From: Profundibacter sp033851955
GTDB lineage: Bacteria; Pseudomonadota; Alphaproteobacteria; Rhodobacterales; Rhodobacteraceae
Direction: 5' to 3'
Assembly (NCBI GenBank): GCA_033851955.1
Contig: JAWSVK010000009.1
Span: 248,001-312,000 of the forward strand
Length of the DNA stretch: 64,000 nt
Below are positions 8,172 to 15,616 of this stretch, one piece after another (position 1 is the stretch's first letter; the number at the start of each line of letters is the position of its first letter). The position numbers and the translations under genes were made by a program. Under the pieces are notes generated by a model. That model was not told the origin of the DNA. It was given only the letters and a program-made list of their open reading frames with translations, and did not search any database.

Positions 8172-9137
8172 ATGACAATATCTGTAACTGCAGATGTGTT
8201 TAAATTGGCGCAAGTGTTCACCATTTCTCGCGGCTCTCGGACCGAGGCCAAGGTGCTGACTGCTCGGGTCGAGCGCGATGGTTTAACAGGCTGGGGCGAA
8301 TGCGTGCCCTATGCGCGGTATGGCGAAACGCTTGGCTCCGTCACAGCCGAGATCGAAGGCCTACCTGCCGACATCACCCGTCAGGATTTGCAGGATGCTT
8401 TGCCCGCAGGGGCAGCCCGAAATGCGGTCGATTGCGCCTTGTGGGATCTGGAGGCCAAGCAAACTGGTAAACGGGTGTGGGAGTTGGCAGGGTTGCCAAA
8501 ACCTGGCCCTGAAATTACAGCCTATACCTTGTCGCTCGCCACACCTGAGGTGATGCAAGTACAGGCGGAGAAAAACGCATTTCGCCCGTTGTTAAAGATC
8601 AAGCTGGGCACGCCGGATGACATGGCACGCCTTGAGGCGGTCCGCCGTGGTGCACCAAAATCAGCCATTATTGTCGATGCCAACGAGGGGTGGTCCGCCG
8701 AGGTCTACACCGATCTGGCCCCACATTTGCTGCGCCTTGGCGTTCAGCTGGTAGAGCAACCTTTGCCCGCATCTGAAGACGAAGCTCTGACCGGAATGAA
8801 ACGTCCCGTGCCGGTTTGCGCCGATGAAAGCTGCCATGACTGCAGCAGCCTGCCGCACCTGACTGGCAAGTATGACATCGTCAATATCAAGCTGGATAAA
8901 ACCGGCGGATTGACCGAAGCGATCAAGCTGCGTGCCAAAGCCGAGGCCCAAGGCTACGGCGTTATGGTTGGCTGCATGGTTGGCTCATCCCTCGCAATGG
9001 CACCTGCGACCTTGATTGCGCAGGGCGTGGCCTATACAGACCTAGACGGGCCGTTGCTGTTGGCAGAGGACCGTGACGAGCCATTGAAATTTGACGACGC
9101 CGGCGTGTACCCGCCAAGCGCCGCCCTCTGGGGCTAA
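8172..9137 (+). CDS. dgcA: Enolase-superfamily racemase, probable N-acetyl-D-glutamate racemase DgcA
   Basis: A 321-residue member of the dipeptide epimerase / muconate-lactonising group. The KxK catalytic motif is at 142-144 (LKIKLG), metal ligands D169 (VDANEGW), E195 (VEQPLP) and D218 (ADES), and the second-side lysine is in NIKLDKTGG (240). By family alone it could be an L-Ala-D/L-Glu epimerase; the adjacent dgcN favours N-acetyl-glutamate racemisation. An AGAAG ribosome binding site lies upstream, and only 13 bases separate it from dat. Confidence 0.82.
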   Translation: MTISVTADVFKLAQVFTISRGSRTEAKVLTARVERDGLTGWGECVPYARYGETLGSVTAEIEGLPADITRQDLQDALPAGAARNAVDCALWDLEAKQTGKRVWELAGLPKPGPEITAYTLSLATPEVMQVQAEKNAFRPLLKIKLGTPDDMARLEAVRRGAPKSAIIVDANEGWSAEVYTDLAPHLLRLGVQLVEQPLPASEDEALTGMKRPVPVCADESCHDCSSLPHLTGKYDIVNIKLDKTGGLTEAIKLRAKAEAQGYGVMVGCMVGSSLAMAPATLIAQGVAYTDLDGPLLLAEDRDEPLKFDDAGVYPPSAALWG

Positions 9138-9150
9138 CAGGAGATAGACC

Positions 9151-10014
9151 ATGAGCAGAACAGTTTACGTGAACGGCGCATATTTGCCCGAAGAACAGGC
9201 CACCGTTTCAATCTTTGACCGCGGGTTTTTGATGGCTGATGGCATCTACGAGGTCACCTCGGTGCTGGACGGAAAACTGATAGATTTTGCCGGCCACGCC
9301 GCGCGGTTGCAGCGCTCGATGAGTGAGCTGGACATGGCCAGCCCGATTGAAATGGACGACCTTTTGGAGGTGCACCGCGAGTTGGTGCGTGTGAATGAAA
9401 TTAACGAGGGGATGATCTATTTGCAGATCACCCGTGGCTCGGCAGGAGATCGTGATTTCATGTTTCCGGACCCGGAAAAAGTACCCTCTACCATCGTGTT
9501 GTTCACCCAGAATGTGCCAAATCTAGCAGACTCAGCTGCGTCCAAACGCGGCAACAAAGTGATCTCGGTTGAAGATATCCGCTGGCATCGCCGCGACATC
9601 AAAACAGTGCAATTGCTGTACCCGTCGATGGCCAAAATGATGGCCAAAAAGGCGGGGTGCGATGATGCATGGCTGGTTGAAGACGGCATGGTGACCGAGG
9701 GCACATCCAACAACGCCTATATCGTCAAGGGCGACAAGATCATCACCCGCAAATTGTCCAACGACATCCTGCACGGCATCACCCGCGCTGCCGTGATCCG
9801 CTTTGCCAAAGAGGCGCAGATGGAGGTCGAGGAACGCAGTTTTTCGATTGAAGAAGCCCAAGGCGCTGACGAAGCCTTCACCACATCCGCCAGCGCGTTC
9901 GTGATGCCCGTGGTCGAGATTGACGGCGCACAAATGGGCGACGGCAAACCGGGTCCGGTCGCCAAGCGTTTGCGCGAAATCTATCTGGATGAAAGCCGCA
10001 AAGCGGCCGTGTAA
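9151..10014 (+). CDS. dat: D-amino-acid transaminase
   Basis: A 287-residue fold-type IV PLP enzyme. The PLP lysine is K151 in RRDIKTVQLLYPSMAK, and TEGTSNNAYIV supplies the cofactor-carboxylate contact typical of the D-amino-acid transaminase/BCAT family. It would move amino groups between D-amino acids such as D-alanine and 2-oxo acids, producing or using D-glutamate, which fits with dgcN-dgcA upstream. AGGAGA lies just before the ATG. A branched-chain aminotransferase role is less likely given the size and context. Confidence 0.87.
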   Translation: MSRTVYVNGAYLPEEQATVSIFDRGFLMADGIYEVTSVLDGKLIDFAGHAARLQRSMSELDMASPIEMDDLLEVHRELVRVNEINEGMIYLQITRGSAGDRDFMFPDPEKVPSTIVLFTQNVPNLADSAASKRGNKVISVEDIRWHRRDIKTVQLLYPSMAKMMAKKAGCDDAWLVEDGMVTEGTSNNAYIVKGDKIITRKLSNDILHGITRAAVIRFAKEAQMEVEERSFSIEEAQGADEAFTTSASAFVMPVVEIDGAQMGDGKPGPVAKRLREIYLDESRKAAV

Positions 10015-10129
10015 ATCGCCAGAAATTAGCTATCGGACTCTGCATATAGGCGAGGGCTGTGTGGCCCCGATTTGTCCAGACAGACTGCTTGTGTTGCCAC
10101 ACCGCGCATGGACCTCAGAGTGGGTGCGA

Positions 10130-10161
10130 AGCGCCCTCCCCGTGGGGGAAGTCCGGGCGCT
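10130..10161. terminator. GC-rich stem-loop downstream of dat
   Basis: AGCGCCC (10130-10136) pairs with GGGCGCT (10155-10161), and an inner TCCCC/GGGGA pair forms inside the loop. No T run follows, so it is either a Rho-assisted end, an mRNA-stabilising structure or a repeat remnant. The surrounding gap 10015-10242 holds no gene I can support. Confidence 0.35.
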
Positions 10162-10242
10162 GCCGTTGCTGTGCTAAGGCAATAGAAATGGTAGGTAGGC
10201 GTTGCGGATAAAGATGCTACTGCTCTGGTGAAGTTGTCAACG

Positions 10243-10605
10243 TCACCTTCCTGCAAAAATCTCCTTCATTGCGCCGCCCATTTCCATCGCCAAACCTTTT
10301 GGGCTTTGACCGAATTCAGAAAGGAAATGGCAGCTTGCGCCCGAATTTAGAATTGCCTTTACTGCTTGAAGGCTCTGCTGTCTTACTGCGACATGAAGAG
10401 GCGTTTCAGACATGTCGCCAACCGCATTAACATCAGCGCCTGCTTCAACCAAAAGATGAACTATGTCCGTCCTGCCTTGCCAAAGTGCAACGTGGAGCGG
10501 TGTGTCTCCATCACAGCCCACGCTCCTGATTGTTATCTCACTTTCGTCAATTAGTAACACGTAAGCGCAGGAGGCTAAGAATTCCGACAGAGGGTTGGTA
10601 TTCAT
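10243..10605 (-). CDS. Small ankyrin-repeat protein
   Basis: A 120-residue protein with two clear ankyrin repeats: DGDTPLHVALWQGRTDIVHLLVEAGADVNA (about 32-61) and the next one starting SETPLHVAVRQQSLQAVKAIL (about 66-86). There is no signal peptide, so it is probably a cytoplasmic protein-binding module. The partner is unknown. The gene stands alone between the dat operon and the lysozyme gene. Confidence 0.72.
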   Translation of the reverse strand: MNTNPLSEFLASCAYVLLIDESEITIRSVGCDGDTPLHVALWQGRTDIVHLLVEAGADVNAVGDMSETPLHVAVRQQSLQAVKAILNSGASCHFLSEFGQSPKGLAMEMGGAMKEIFAGR

Positions 10606-10642
10606 CCTAGACCCTGCCCTTCGTCTACTAACCCCACAACAA

Positions 10643-11407
10643 TTACTTCACAGCCCGCGCCTTGCGCCATTGTTCCCACTGGCTCTTTGTGCCGTTGAAA
10701 CAGTTTAAATCGACCTCTTTTTCAACACCGTCCAAAACGCCCGTCGCGGTATATTGCCAGAACTGCCACCCCTGCCTGCCATAGCGTTTTTCAACGTGTT
10801 TGGCGGTGGAGCGCAGCCAGAATTCGCGTTTCAGGCGGGCGATGTCGCTGTGTTTCCACATGTCGGGGGCAGTGTAGATGACGACTTTGGTCTGGTAGTG
10901 ACGCTCAACAATTTTAATAAACCGGTTGGCCAACGCGCGGACTTCAGCAGCTGGTGGGCGCAAGGTGCAGGTGGGGGAAAACGGGTTCCATTCCAGATCC
11001 AGGACAGGCGGCAACCCGCCCTTTAGACGCGGCACGTTTTTGATAAACCATTTGGCCTGTGTTTCGGGTTCTGTGCAGAAATAATAAAAATGGTAGGCGC
11101 CGACGGGGACGCGGGCGCGTTTGGCGGCCCGCCAGTTGGCCTTGAATTCAGGATCAATCAGATCACCGCCCTCTGTGGCTTTGAGCCAAGCGAATTTAAC
11201 GCCTTGCCGTTTGACCTTGCGCCAATTCATTTGGCCCTGAAAACGTGCTGCATCAATGCCGTGGACCGCAAAAGAGGATGGACCACGGCGGCCAAAATCA
11301 ACCGGATCAAGGTCTTTGAACTTTGTTCGTGCCAAAAGCAAAGACGGCGCTGACAGAAACGGCAGGCTGGCAAGACCAGTTAGAGCGGTGCGGCGAGACA
11401 GGGTCAT
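10643..11407 (-). CDS. GH25 family lysozyme (muramidase), exported
   Basis: A 254-residue secreted glycoside hydrolase family 25 protein. The N-terminus SRRTALTGLASLPFLSA looks like a Tat or Sec signal. The catalytic domain starts at VHGIDAARFQG and contains KATEGG, GAYHFYYF and the acidic pair in LDLEWN, ending with WQYTATG. It would cleave the N-acetylmuramic acid to N-acetylglucosamine bond in the periplasm or outside the cell. Confidence 0.88.
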   Translation of the reverse strand: MTLSRRTALTGLASLPFLSAPSLLLARTKFKDLDPVDFGRRGPSSFAVHGIDAARFQGQMNWRKVKRQGVKFAWLKATEGGDLIDPEFKANWRAAKRARVPVGAYHFYYFCTEPETQAKWFIKNVPRLKGGLPPVLDLEWNPFSPTCTLRPPAAEVRALANRFIKIVERHYQTKVVIYTAPDMWKHSDIARLKREFWLRSTAKHVEKRYGRQGWQFWQYTATGVLDGVEKEVDLNCFNGTKSQWEQWRKARAVK

Positions 11408-11452
11408 AAATTTACTCCAGTTTACGAATGCACGGATTGGGGTAATTCTATC

Positions 11453-12151
11453 CTAACTTCTGGGATCGTCAATCAACGGAGTGGGCTTTGCCAACCGGTG
11501 CAAGTCATCCGGCTGAGTGATTCGCACGGTTTGCCCGTCGATGATCACCCCGTATGGGCGCAGAGATTTGATGGCGCGGGACAGGTTTTCTGGGGTCATG
11601 CCCAGAACCGAAGCCAACCGCCGTTTTTCAATCGTTAAGGTGAAAGTGTCGTTGCCGCCGGTTTTGACCTGCCATTTCAGCAGATAATTCGCCAACCGCT
11701 CAATCGAGGTGCGCAGTTTTAGCCCCTTTACGCTTTTGATGACACCGCGATAGCAATGGGCCAGCTCCATCACCACAGCGCGGGCAAAAGCTGGGTCGGT
11801 TTGAAACACTTGTCGTACGTCTTGGGCAGGCAGCATGATCACGCGGGTGCGCTCTAATGTGCGGGCCGACATCAAATTGGCACCATCTCGAATAGCGGCC
11901 GCCAGAATGAACGTGGCATCCGCGCGTAAAATCGTCATCGTCGTTTCGCGACCGCCCCAACCGCCCAGCAGCTCGACACTGCCATCCACAACGATGTGCA
12001 AGAAATCGCATGGGTCGCCTTCGGTGATCAATTCCATACCCTGCGGAAAGCTTTGAACATAGGCGCCGCGCACCAATTCGGCAAAGGCGTCGTCGGTCAT
12101 GTCCTTGAATAAGGGCAATCCACGGATGGCTGGTATGTCGGCGCTACGCAT
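11453..12151 (-). CDS. narR: Crp/Fnr family nitrate-responsive regulator NarR
   Basis: A 232-residue FNR-family regulator: cyclic-nucleotide-binding-type beta-roll, dimer helix, then a winged helix at about 175-200. The recognition helix TPENLSRAIKSL has E188, S191 and R192, the E-xx-SR pattern that reads TTGAT half-sites. Only two cysteines are present (48, 133), so there is no N-terminal 4Fe-4S ligand set; Paracoccus NarR likewise lacks it and answers to nitrate/nitrite rather than oxygen. The ATG at 12151 is preferred because GAGGG lies seven bases upstream; the longer frame to 12187 would run through the operator. Confidence 0.84.
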   Translation of the reverse strand: MRSADIPAIRGLPLFKDMTDDAFAELVRGAYVQSFPQGMELITEGDPCDFLHIVVDGSVELLGGWGGRETTMTILRADATFILAAAIRDGANLMSARTLERTRVIMLPAQDVRQVFQTDPAFARAVVMELAHCYRGVIKSVKGLKLRTSIERLANYLLKWQVKTGGNDTFTLTIEKRRLASVLGMTPENLSRAIKSLRPYGVIIDGQTVRITQPDDLHRLAKPTPLIDDPRS

Positions 12152-12173
12152 TCGGAGACCCTCTAACTGGCAA

Positions 12174-12187
12174 TTGATATATATCAA
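12174..12187. promoter_or_regulatory. Perfect FNR-type box upstream of narR
   Basis: TTGATATATATCAA is a perfect TTGAT-N4-ATCAA palindrome. Its centre is about 30 bases from the narR start codon, too close for class II activation of narR, so it probably mediates autorepression or overlaps the narR promoter. Confidence 0.8.
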
Positions 12188-12308
12188 TCAAGATGGTCTA
12201 ATTTGTCAAGGCACGGGGTGCGCTATGTATTGCCTGCAAAGGAAATTTAGCGGCACTGTTTTTGATATTTGTTGGTAACCTGCTAAAAACAAAGAATAAA
12301 TATCTAAA

Positions 12309-12322
12309 TTGATCCAGATCAA
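12309..12322. promoter_or_regulatory. Perfect FNR-type box upstream of narK1
   Basis: TTGATCCAGATCAA is a second perfect TTGAT-N4-ATCAA palindrome, 99 bases before the narK1 ATG. If it is centred at -41.5, transcription would start near 12357, leaving a leader of about 64 bases. It is the likely activating site for the nar operon by FnrL and/or NarR. Confidence 0.82.
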
Positions 12323-12420
12323 CGGAGCAAAGCCCAAGTGTCTCTATCAAATGGCCCAGAAGGGACTCGGCTTGCGTTCGGCGCAAATAGCATTCGGTCC
12401 CTGCCAGAAGGGGACAGAAA

Positions 12421-13878
12421 ATGGAATTACAAAACAAAGCCACAAGCCTTTGGGGAAACTTTTTCAAAGTGAACATGGTGCAGATCAGGACATTCCACAT
12501 GACGTGGTTTGCCTTCTTCGCGTGCTTCTTTGCTTGGTTCGGCATCGCGCCGATGATGATCATTGTGCGCGAAGAACTCGGCCTAACCAAATCACAGGTC
12601 GGTTGGACCATCATCGCATCCGTTGCGGTGACGATCTTTGCGCGATTGTTTATCGGCTGGCTGTGCGACCGGATCGGTCCGCGCCTCGCCTATACTTGGC
12701 TGCTGATTCTGGGTTCGATCCCTGTTGCGGGCATTGGGCTGGCGGATGACTTCACATCGTTCCTGTTGTTTCGTCTGGCCATCGGGGTGATTGGCGCGTC
12801 CTTTGTGATTACACAGTATCACACATCGGTCATGTTCGCGCCCAACGTGGTGGGCACAGCGAATGCGACATCTGCGGGCTGGGGTAACCTTGGTGGGGGT
12901 GTGACGCAGATTGTGATGCCGCTGATCTTCACGGGCTTCATTGTCGGGTTCAGCTTTACCGACGCGCAAGCCTGGCGCGCCTCAATGGTTCTGGTTGGGG
13001 TCATCACATTCGTGATCGGGATCGCCTACTATTACCTGACGCAGGACGCGCCCGACGGCAATTACAAAGAGCTGCGCGCAAAAGGTTTGTTGCCCCCCAA
13101 AGACAAGGTGACGGGTGCCTATTTTCAGGCCATGGCCGATTACCGTGTGTGGCTGATGTTCGTCATCTATGGTGCCTGTTTTGGCATCGAGTTGTTGGTG
13201 AACGGATCTATCGCGCTGTATTTCGTCGACTACTTTGGCTACTTTGAAGGCATGCCACTGGCTGAAGCCGCTGTGACCGCGGGTTTGATCGCGTCGCTGT
13301 TTGGCCTGATGAACATCTTTGCCCGTACGTTGGGTGGCATTTTTGGCGATAACTTTGCATCACTTTGGGGTCTGAAAGGCCGTACAACATGGTTGTTCAT
13401 CGTGTTGCTTGGCGAAGGCCTAGCGCTGATGTTGTTCAGTCAAATGCCAATCCTGATGCTGGCCATTCCGACATTGATCATCTTCTCACTGTTCACCCAG
13501 ATGTCCGAAGGGGCGACCTATTCGGTGGTGCCGTTTGTGAATAAAAAGGCGCTGGGTGCGGTGGCCGGTGTGGTCGGCGCTGGTGGCAACGCGGGTGCCG
13601 TGCTGGGCGGGTTCTTGTTGAAAAGCGAAGCCTACAACAGCCGCTGGGATGAGGCCTATTTCACCATTGGCATGATCGTCACAGGTGTTGCGTTCTTGGC
13701 GCTGTTCATCCGGTTCTCGCCTGAAAAAGAGGCCGAGGAAAAGGCACTGTTTGAGTCCGCCAACATGGACATTTTGCAAGCCCGTGCGGACGAGGCCAAT
13801 GCGGCCCTGCTGCACTCGGTTCAGGTGGTGGACGAATACAACCGCACCCATGGCCAAAACATCAGAAGCAAAACCTAA
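12421..13878 (+). CDS. narK1: Nitrate/nitrite MFS transporter NarK1-type
   Basis: A 485-residue major facilitator with about 12 hydrophobic segments. Signature stretches TSAGWGNLGGGVTQ and VAGVVGAGGNAGAVLGG are the two glycine-rich nitrate-transporter motifs. In Paracoccus the NarK1 and NarK2 halves are fused in one polypeptide; here this half is a separate gene. NarK1-type proteins are thought to work as nitrate/proton symporters. The ATG follows AGGGGACAG. Confidence 0.9.
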   Translation: MELQNKATSLWGNFFKVNMVQIRTFHMTWFAFFACFFAWFGIAPMMIIVREELGLTKSQVGWTIIASVAVTIFARLFIGWLCDRIGPRLAYTWLLILGSIPVAGIGLADDFTSFLLFRLAIGVIGASFVITQYHTSVMFAPNVVGTANATSAGWGNLGGGVTQIVMPLIFTGFIVGFSFTDAQAWRASMVLVGVITFVIGIAYYYLTQDAPDGNYKELRAKGLLPPKDKVTGAYFQAMADYRVWLMFVIYGACFGIELLVNGSIALYFVDYFGYFEGMPLAEAAVTAGLIASLFGLMNIFARTLGGIFGDNFASLWGLKGRTTWLFIVLLGEGLALMLFSQMPILMLAIPTLIIFSLFTQMSEGATYSVVPFVNKKALGAVAGVVGAGGNAGAVLGGFLLKSEAYNSRWDEAYFTIGMIVTGVAFLALFIRFSPEKEAEEKALFESANMDILQARADEANAALLHSVQVVDEYNRTHGQNIRSKT

Positions 13879-13890
13879 CCGAAAACAAAT

Positions 13891-13912
13891 GGCGGGTCGT
13901 GATTGGCCCGCC
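13891..13912 (+). other. Intercistronic hairpin between narK1 and narK2
   Basis: GGCGGG (13891-13896) pairs with CCCGCC (13907-13912) across a ten-base loop. It lies 14 bases before the strong AAGGAGG site of narK2. It has no T run and is probably an mRNA processing or stability element rather than a terminator. Confidence 0.5.
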
Positions 13913-13937
13913 GCAATGCTTACCCAAGGAGGATATC

Positions 13938-15554
13938 GTGGGACAAGACATTAGAAATTGGGACATCGAGGACGAGGGCTATTGGGCCTCGACCGGGAAG
14001 TCCATCGCGACGCGCAATTTGTGGATTTCGATCCCCAGCTTGTTGGTCGGATTCGCCGTTTGGCTTTATTGGGGCATCATCACCGTTCAGATGATCAACC
14101 TTGGTTTTGCCTTTGAAAAATCACAACTGTTTACCCTAGGTGCGATTGCGGGTTTGACTGGCGCGACCCTGCGTATTCCATCGACCTTCTTTATTCGAAT
14201 AGCGGGCGGTCGAAACACGATCTTTTTCACCACCGCCCTGTTGATGATCCCTGCCATTGGCGCAGGTTACGCGTTGCAAGACCCCAATACACCACTTTGG
14301 AAATTCCAAATACTGGCGTTCTTATCGGGCATCGGCGGCGGTAACTTCTCGTCCTCCATGTCCAACATCAGCTTTTTCTATCCTAAAAAAGTGCAAGGCT
14401 ATGCACTGGGTATGAACGCGGGCTTGGGCAACTTTGGTGTGACCACGATGCAGATCGTTATCCCATTGGTGATGACGTTTGGTCTGTTTGGTGGCGCGTC
14501 GCGCACATTGGTGAACACATCTGGCACCTTGATTGGGAAAATTCCTGCGGGCACAGAAACCTACATCCATAATGCCGGGTTTGTGTGGCTGATCGCGCTG
14601 GTGCCTCTGGCGATTTTGGGCTGGTTCGGGATGAACAATATCCGAGATGAACATGTCTCGCCCAACATTCCAAACCCGATTGGTTCGTTCGTAACCATCA
14701 CCGGAATGCTGATGGTTGGCTTCGTGACTGCGGCCTTTGGTCTGTGGTTGATGTTGCCCCAAACATCCGGTGGTTTGCCTGTGTCAGGCATGGGCGTGTC
14801 CAAATGGATTGTTCTGCCGATCGTCATCGTTTTGACAGTTGTCTTGTTAAAAATGATCCCGGGCGCCGTTGGGCAAAACCTGTCGCGCCAGTATAAAATC
14901 TTTGGCAACAAACACACATGGGCCATGACCGTGATCTACACCATGACCTTTGGTTCCTTCATCGGTTATGCGGCGGCGTTCGGTTTGACCATCAAAGTTG
15001 TGTTTGGTTTTCAACACCTGTTGGTTGACGGCGTGATGACCCACAACACCGTAAACGCGGATGGGCCTTCTGCCTTGATGTATGCGTGGATGGGGCCTTT
15101 CATCGGTGCGTTGATCCGACCAATTGGCGGTATGATTGCCGACAAAATGGGCGGCGCAAAAGTGACCATGTTGGTTTCGATTGTTATGGTCGCCTCTGCG
15201 TTTGGTGTCGCCTACTACATCCAACAAGCCTATGTTTCGGCCACGCCACAAGACGTGTTTGTGCCCTTCATGATCTTGTTCCTGATCTTGTTCGCTGCCA
15301 CCGGTATCGGAAACGGCTCGACTTTCCGCACCATCGCGGTTGTGTTCGACAAAGAGCAGGCTGGCCCCGCGTTGGGTTGGACAGCGGCTGTCGCGGCCTA
15401 CGGCGCCTTCATCATCCCCAAAGTGTTTGGTGAACAGCTAAAGGCAGGCCACCCAGAATATGCGCTCTACGGTTTCGCAGTATTCTACGCGGTTTGCATC
15501 GTGATCAACTGGTGGTTCTACCTGCGCCCCGGCGCATACGTGAAAAACCCATAA
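13938..15554 (+). CDS. narK2: Nitrate/nitrite antiporter NarK2-type
   Basis: A 538-residue major facilitator. It carries the first nitrate signature ALGMNAGLGNFGVT and an equivalent second region GIGNGSTFRTIAVVF...GPALGWTAAVAAYGAF. NarK2-type proteins export nitrite in exchange for nitrate. The GTG at 13938 is chosen because a perfect AAGGAGG lies at 13926-13932; the longer open frame to 13899 has no ribosome binding site. It corresponds to the C-terminal half of the fused Paracoccus NarK. Confidence 0.9.
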   Translation: MGQDIRNWDIEDEGYWASTGKSIATRNLWISIPSLLVGFAVWLYWGIITVQMINLGFAFEKSQLFTLGAIAGLTGATLRIPSTFFIRIAGGRNTIFFTTALLMIPAIGAGYALQDPNTPLWKFQILAFLSGIGGGNFSSSMSNISFFYPKKVQGYALGMNAGLGNFGVTTMQIVIPLVMTFGLFGGASRTLVNTSGTLIGKIPAGTETYIHNAGFVWLIALVPLAILGWFGMNNIRDEHVSPNIPNPIGSFVTITGMLMVGFVTAAFGLWLMLPQTSGGLPVSGMGVSKWIVLPIVIVLTVVLLKMIPGAVGQNLSRQYKIFGNKHTWAMTVIYTMTFGSFIGYAAAFGLTIKVVFGFQHLLVDGVMTHNTVNADGPSALMYAWMGPFIGALIRPIGGMIADKMGGAKVTMLVSIVMVASAFGVAYYIQQAYVSATPQDVFVPFMILFLILFAATGIGNGSTFRTIAVVFDKEQAGPALGWTAAVAAYGAFIIPKVFGEQLKAGHPEYALYGFAVFYAVCIVINWWFYLRPGAYVKNP

Positions 15555-15564
15555 ACTAATTTTT

Positions 15565-15592
15565 ACCCGCCCCGACAATGGTTGGGGCGGGT
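15565..15592 (+). other. Strong hairpin between narK2 and narG
   Basis: A 12-pair stem (15565-15576 with 15581-15592, one G-T wobble) closes a four-base AATG loop. It is not followed by a T run; the narG ribosome binding site AGGAG lies 12 bases on. It probably separates transporter and enzyme messages by processing, giving different stabilities. Confidence 0.6.
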
Positions 15593-15616
15593 TCCCTTAG
15601 AACAGGAGAGACCCCA

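Noticed and set aside
12198..12614. 138-codon minus-strand frame upstream of narR
   Set aside because: It covers the FNR-box control region and the narK1 start and has no translation signal.
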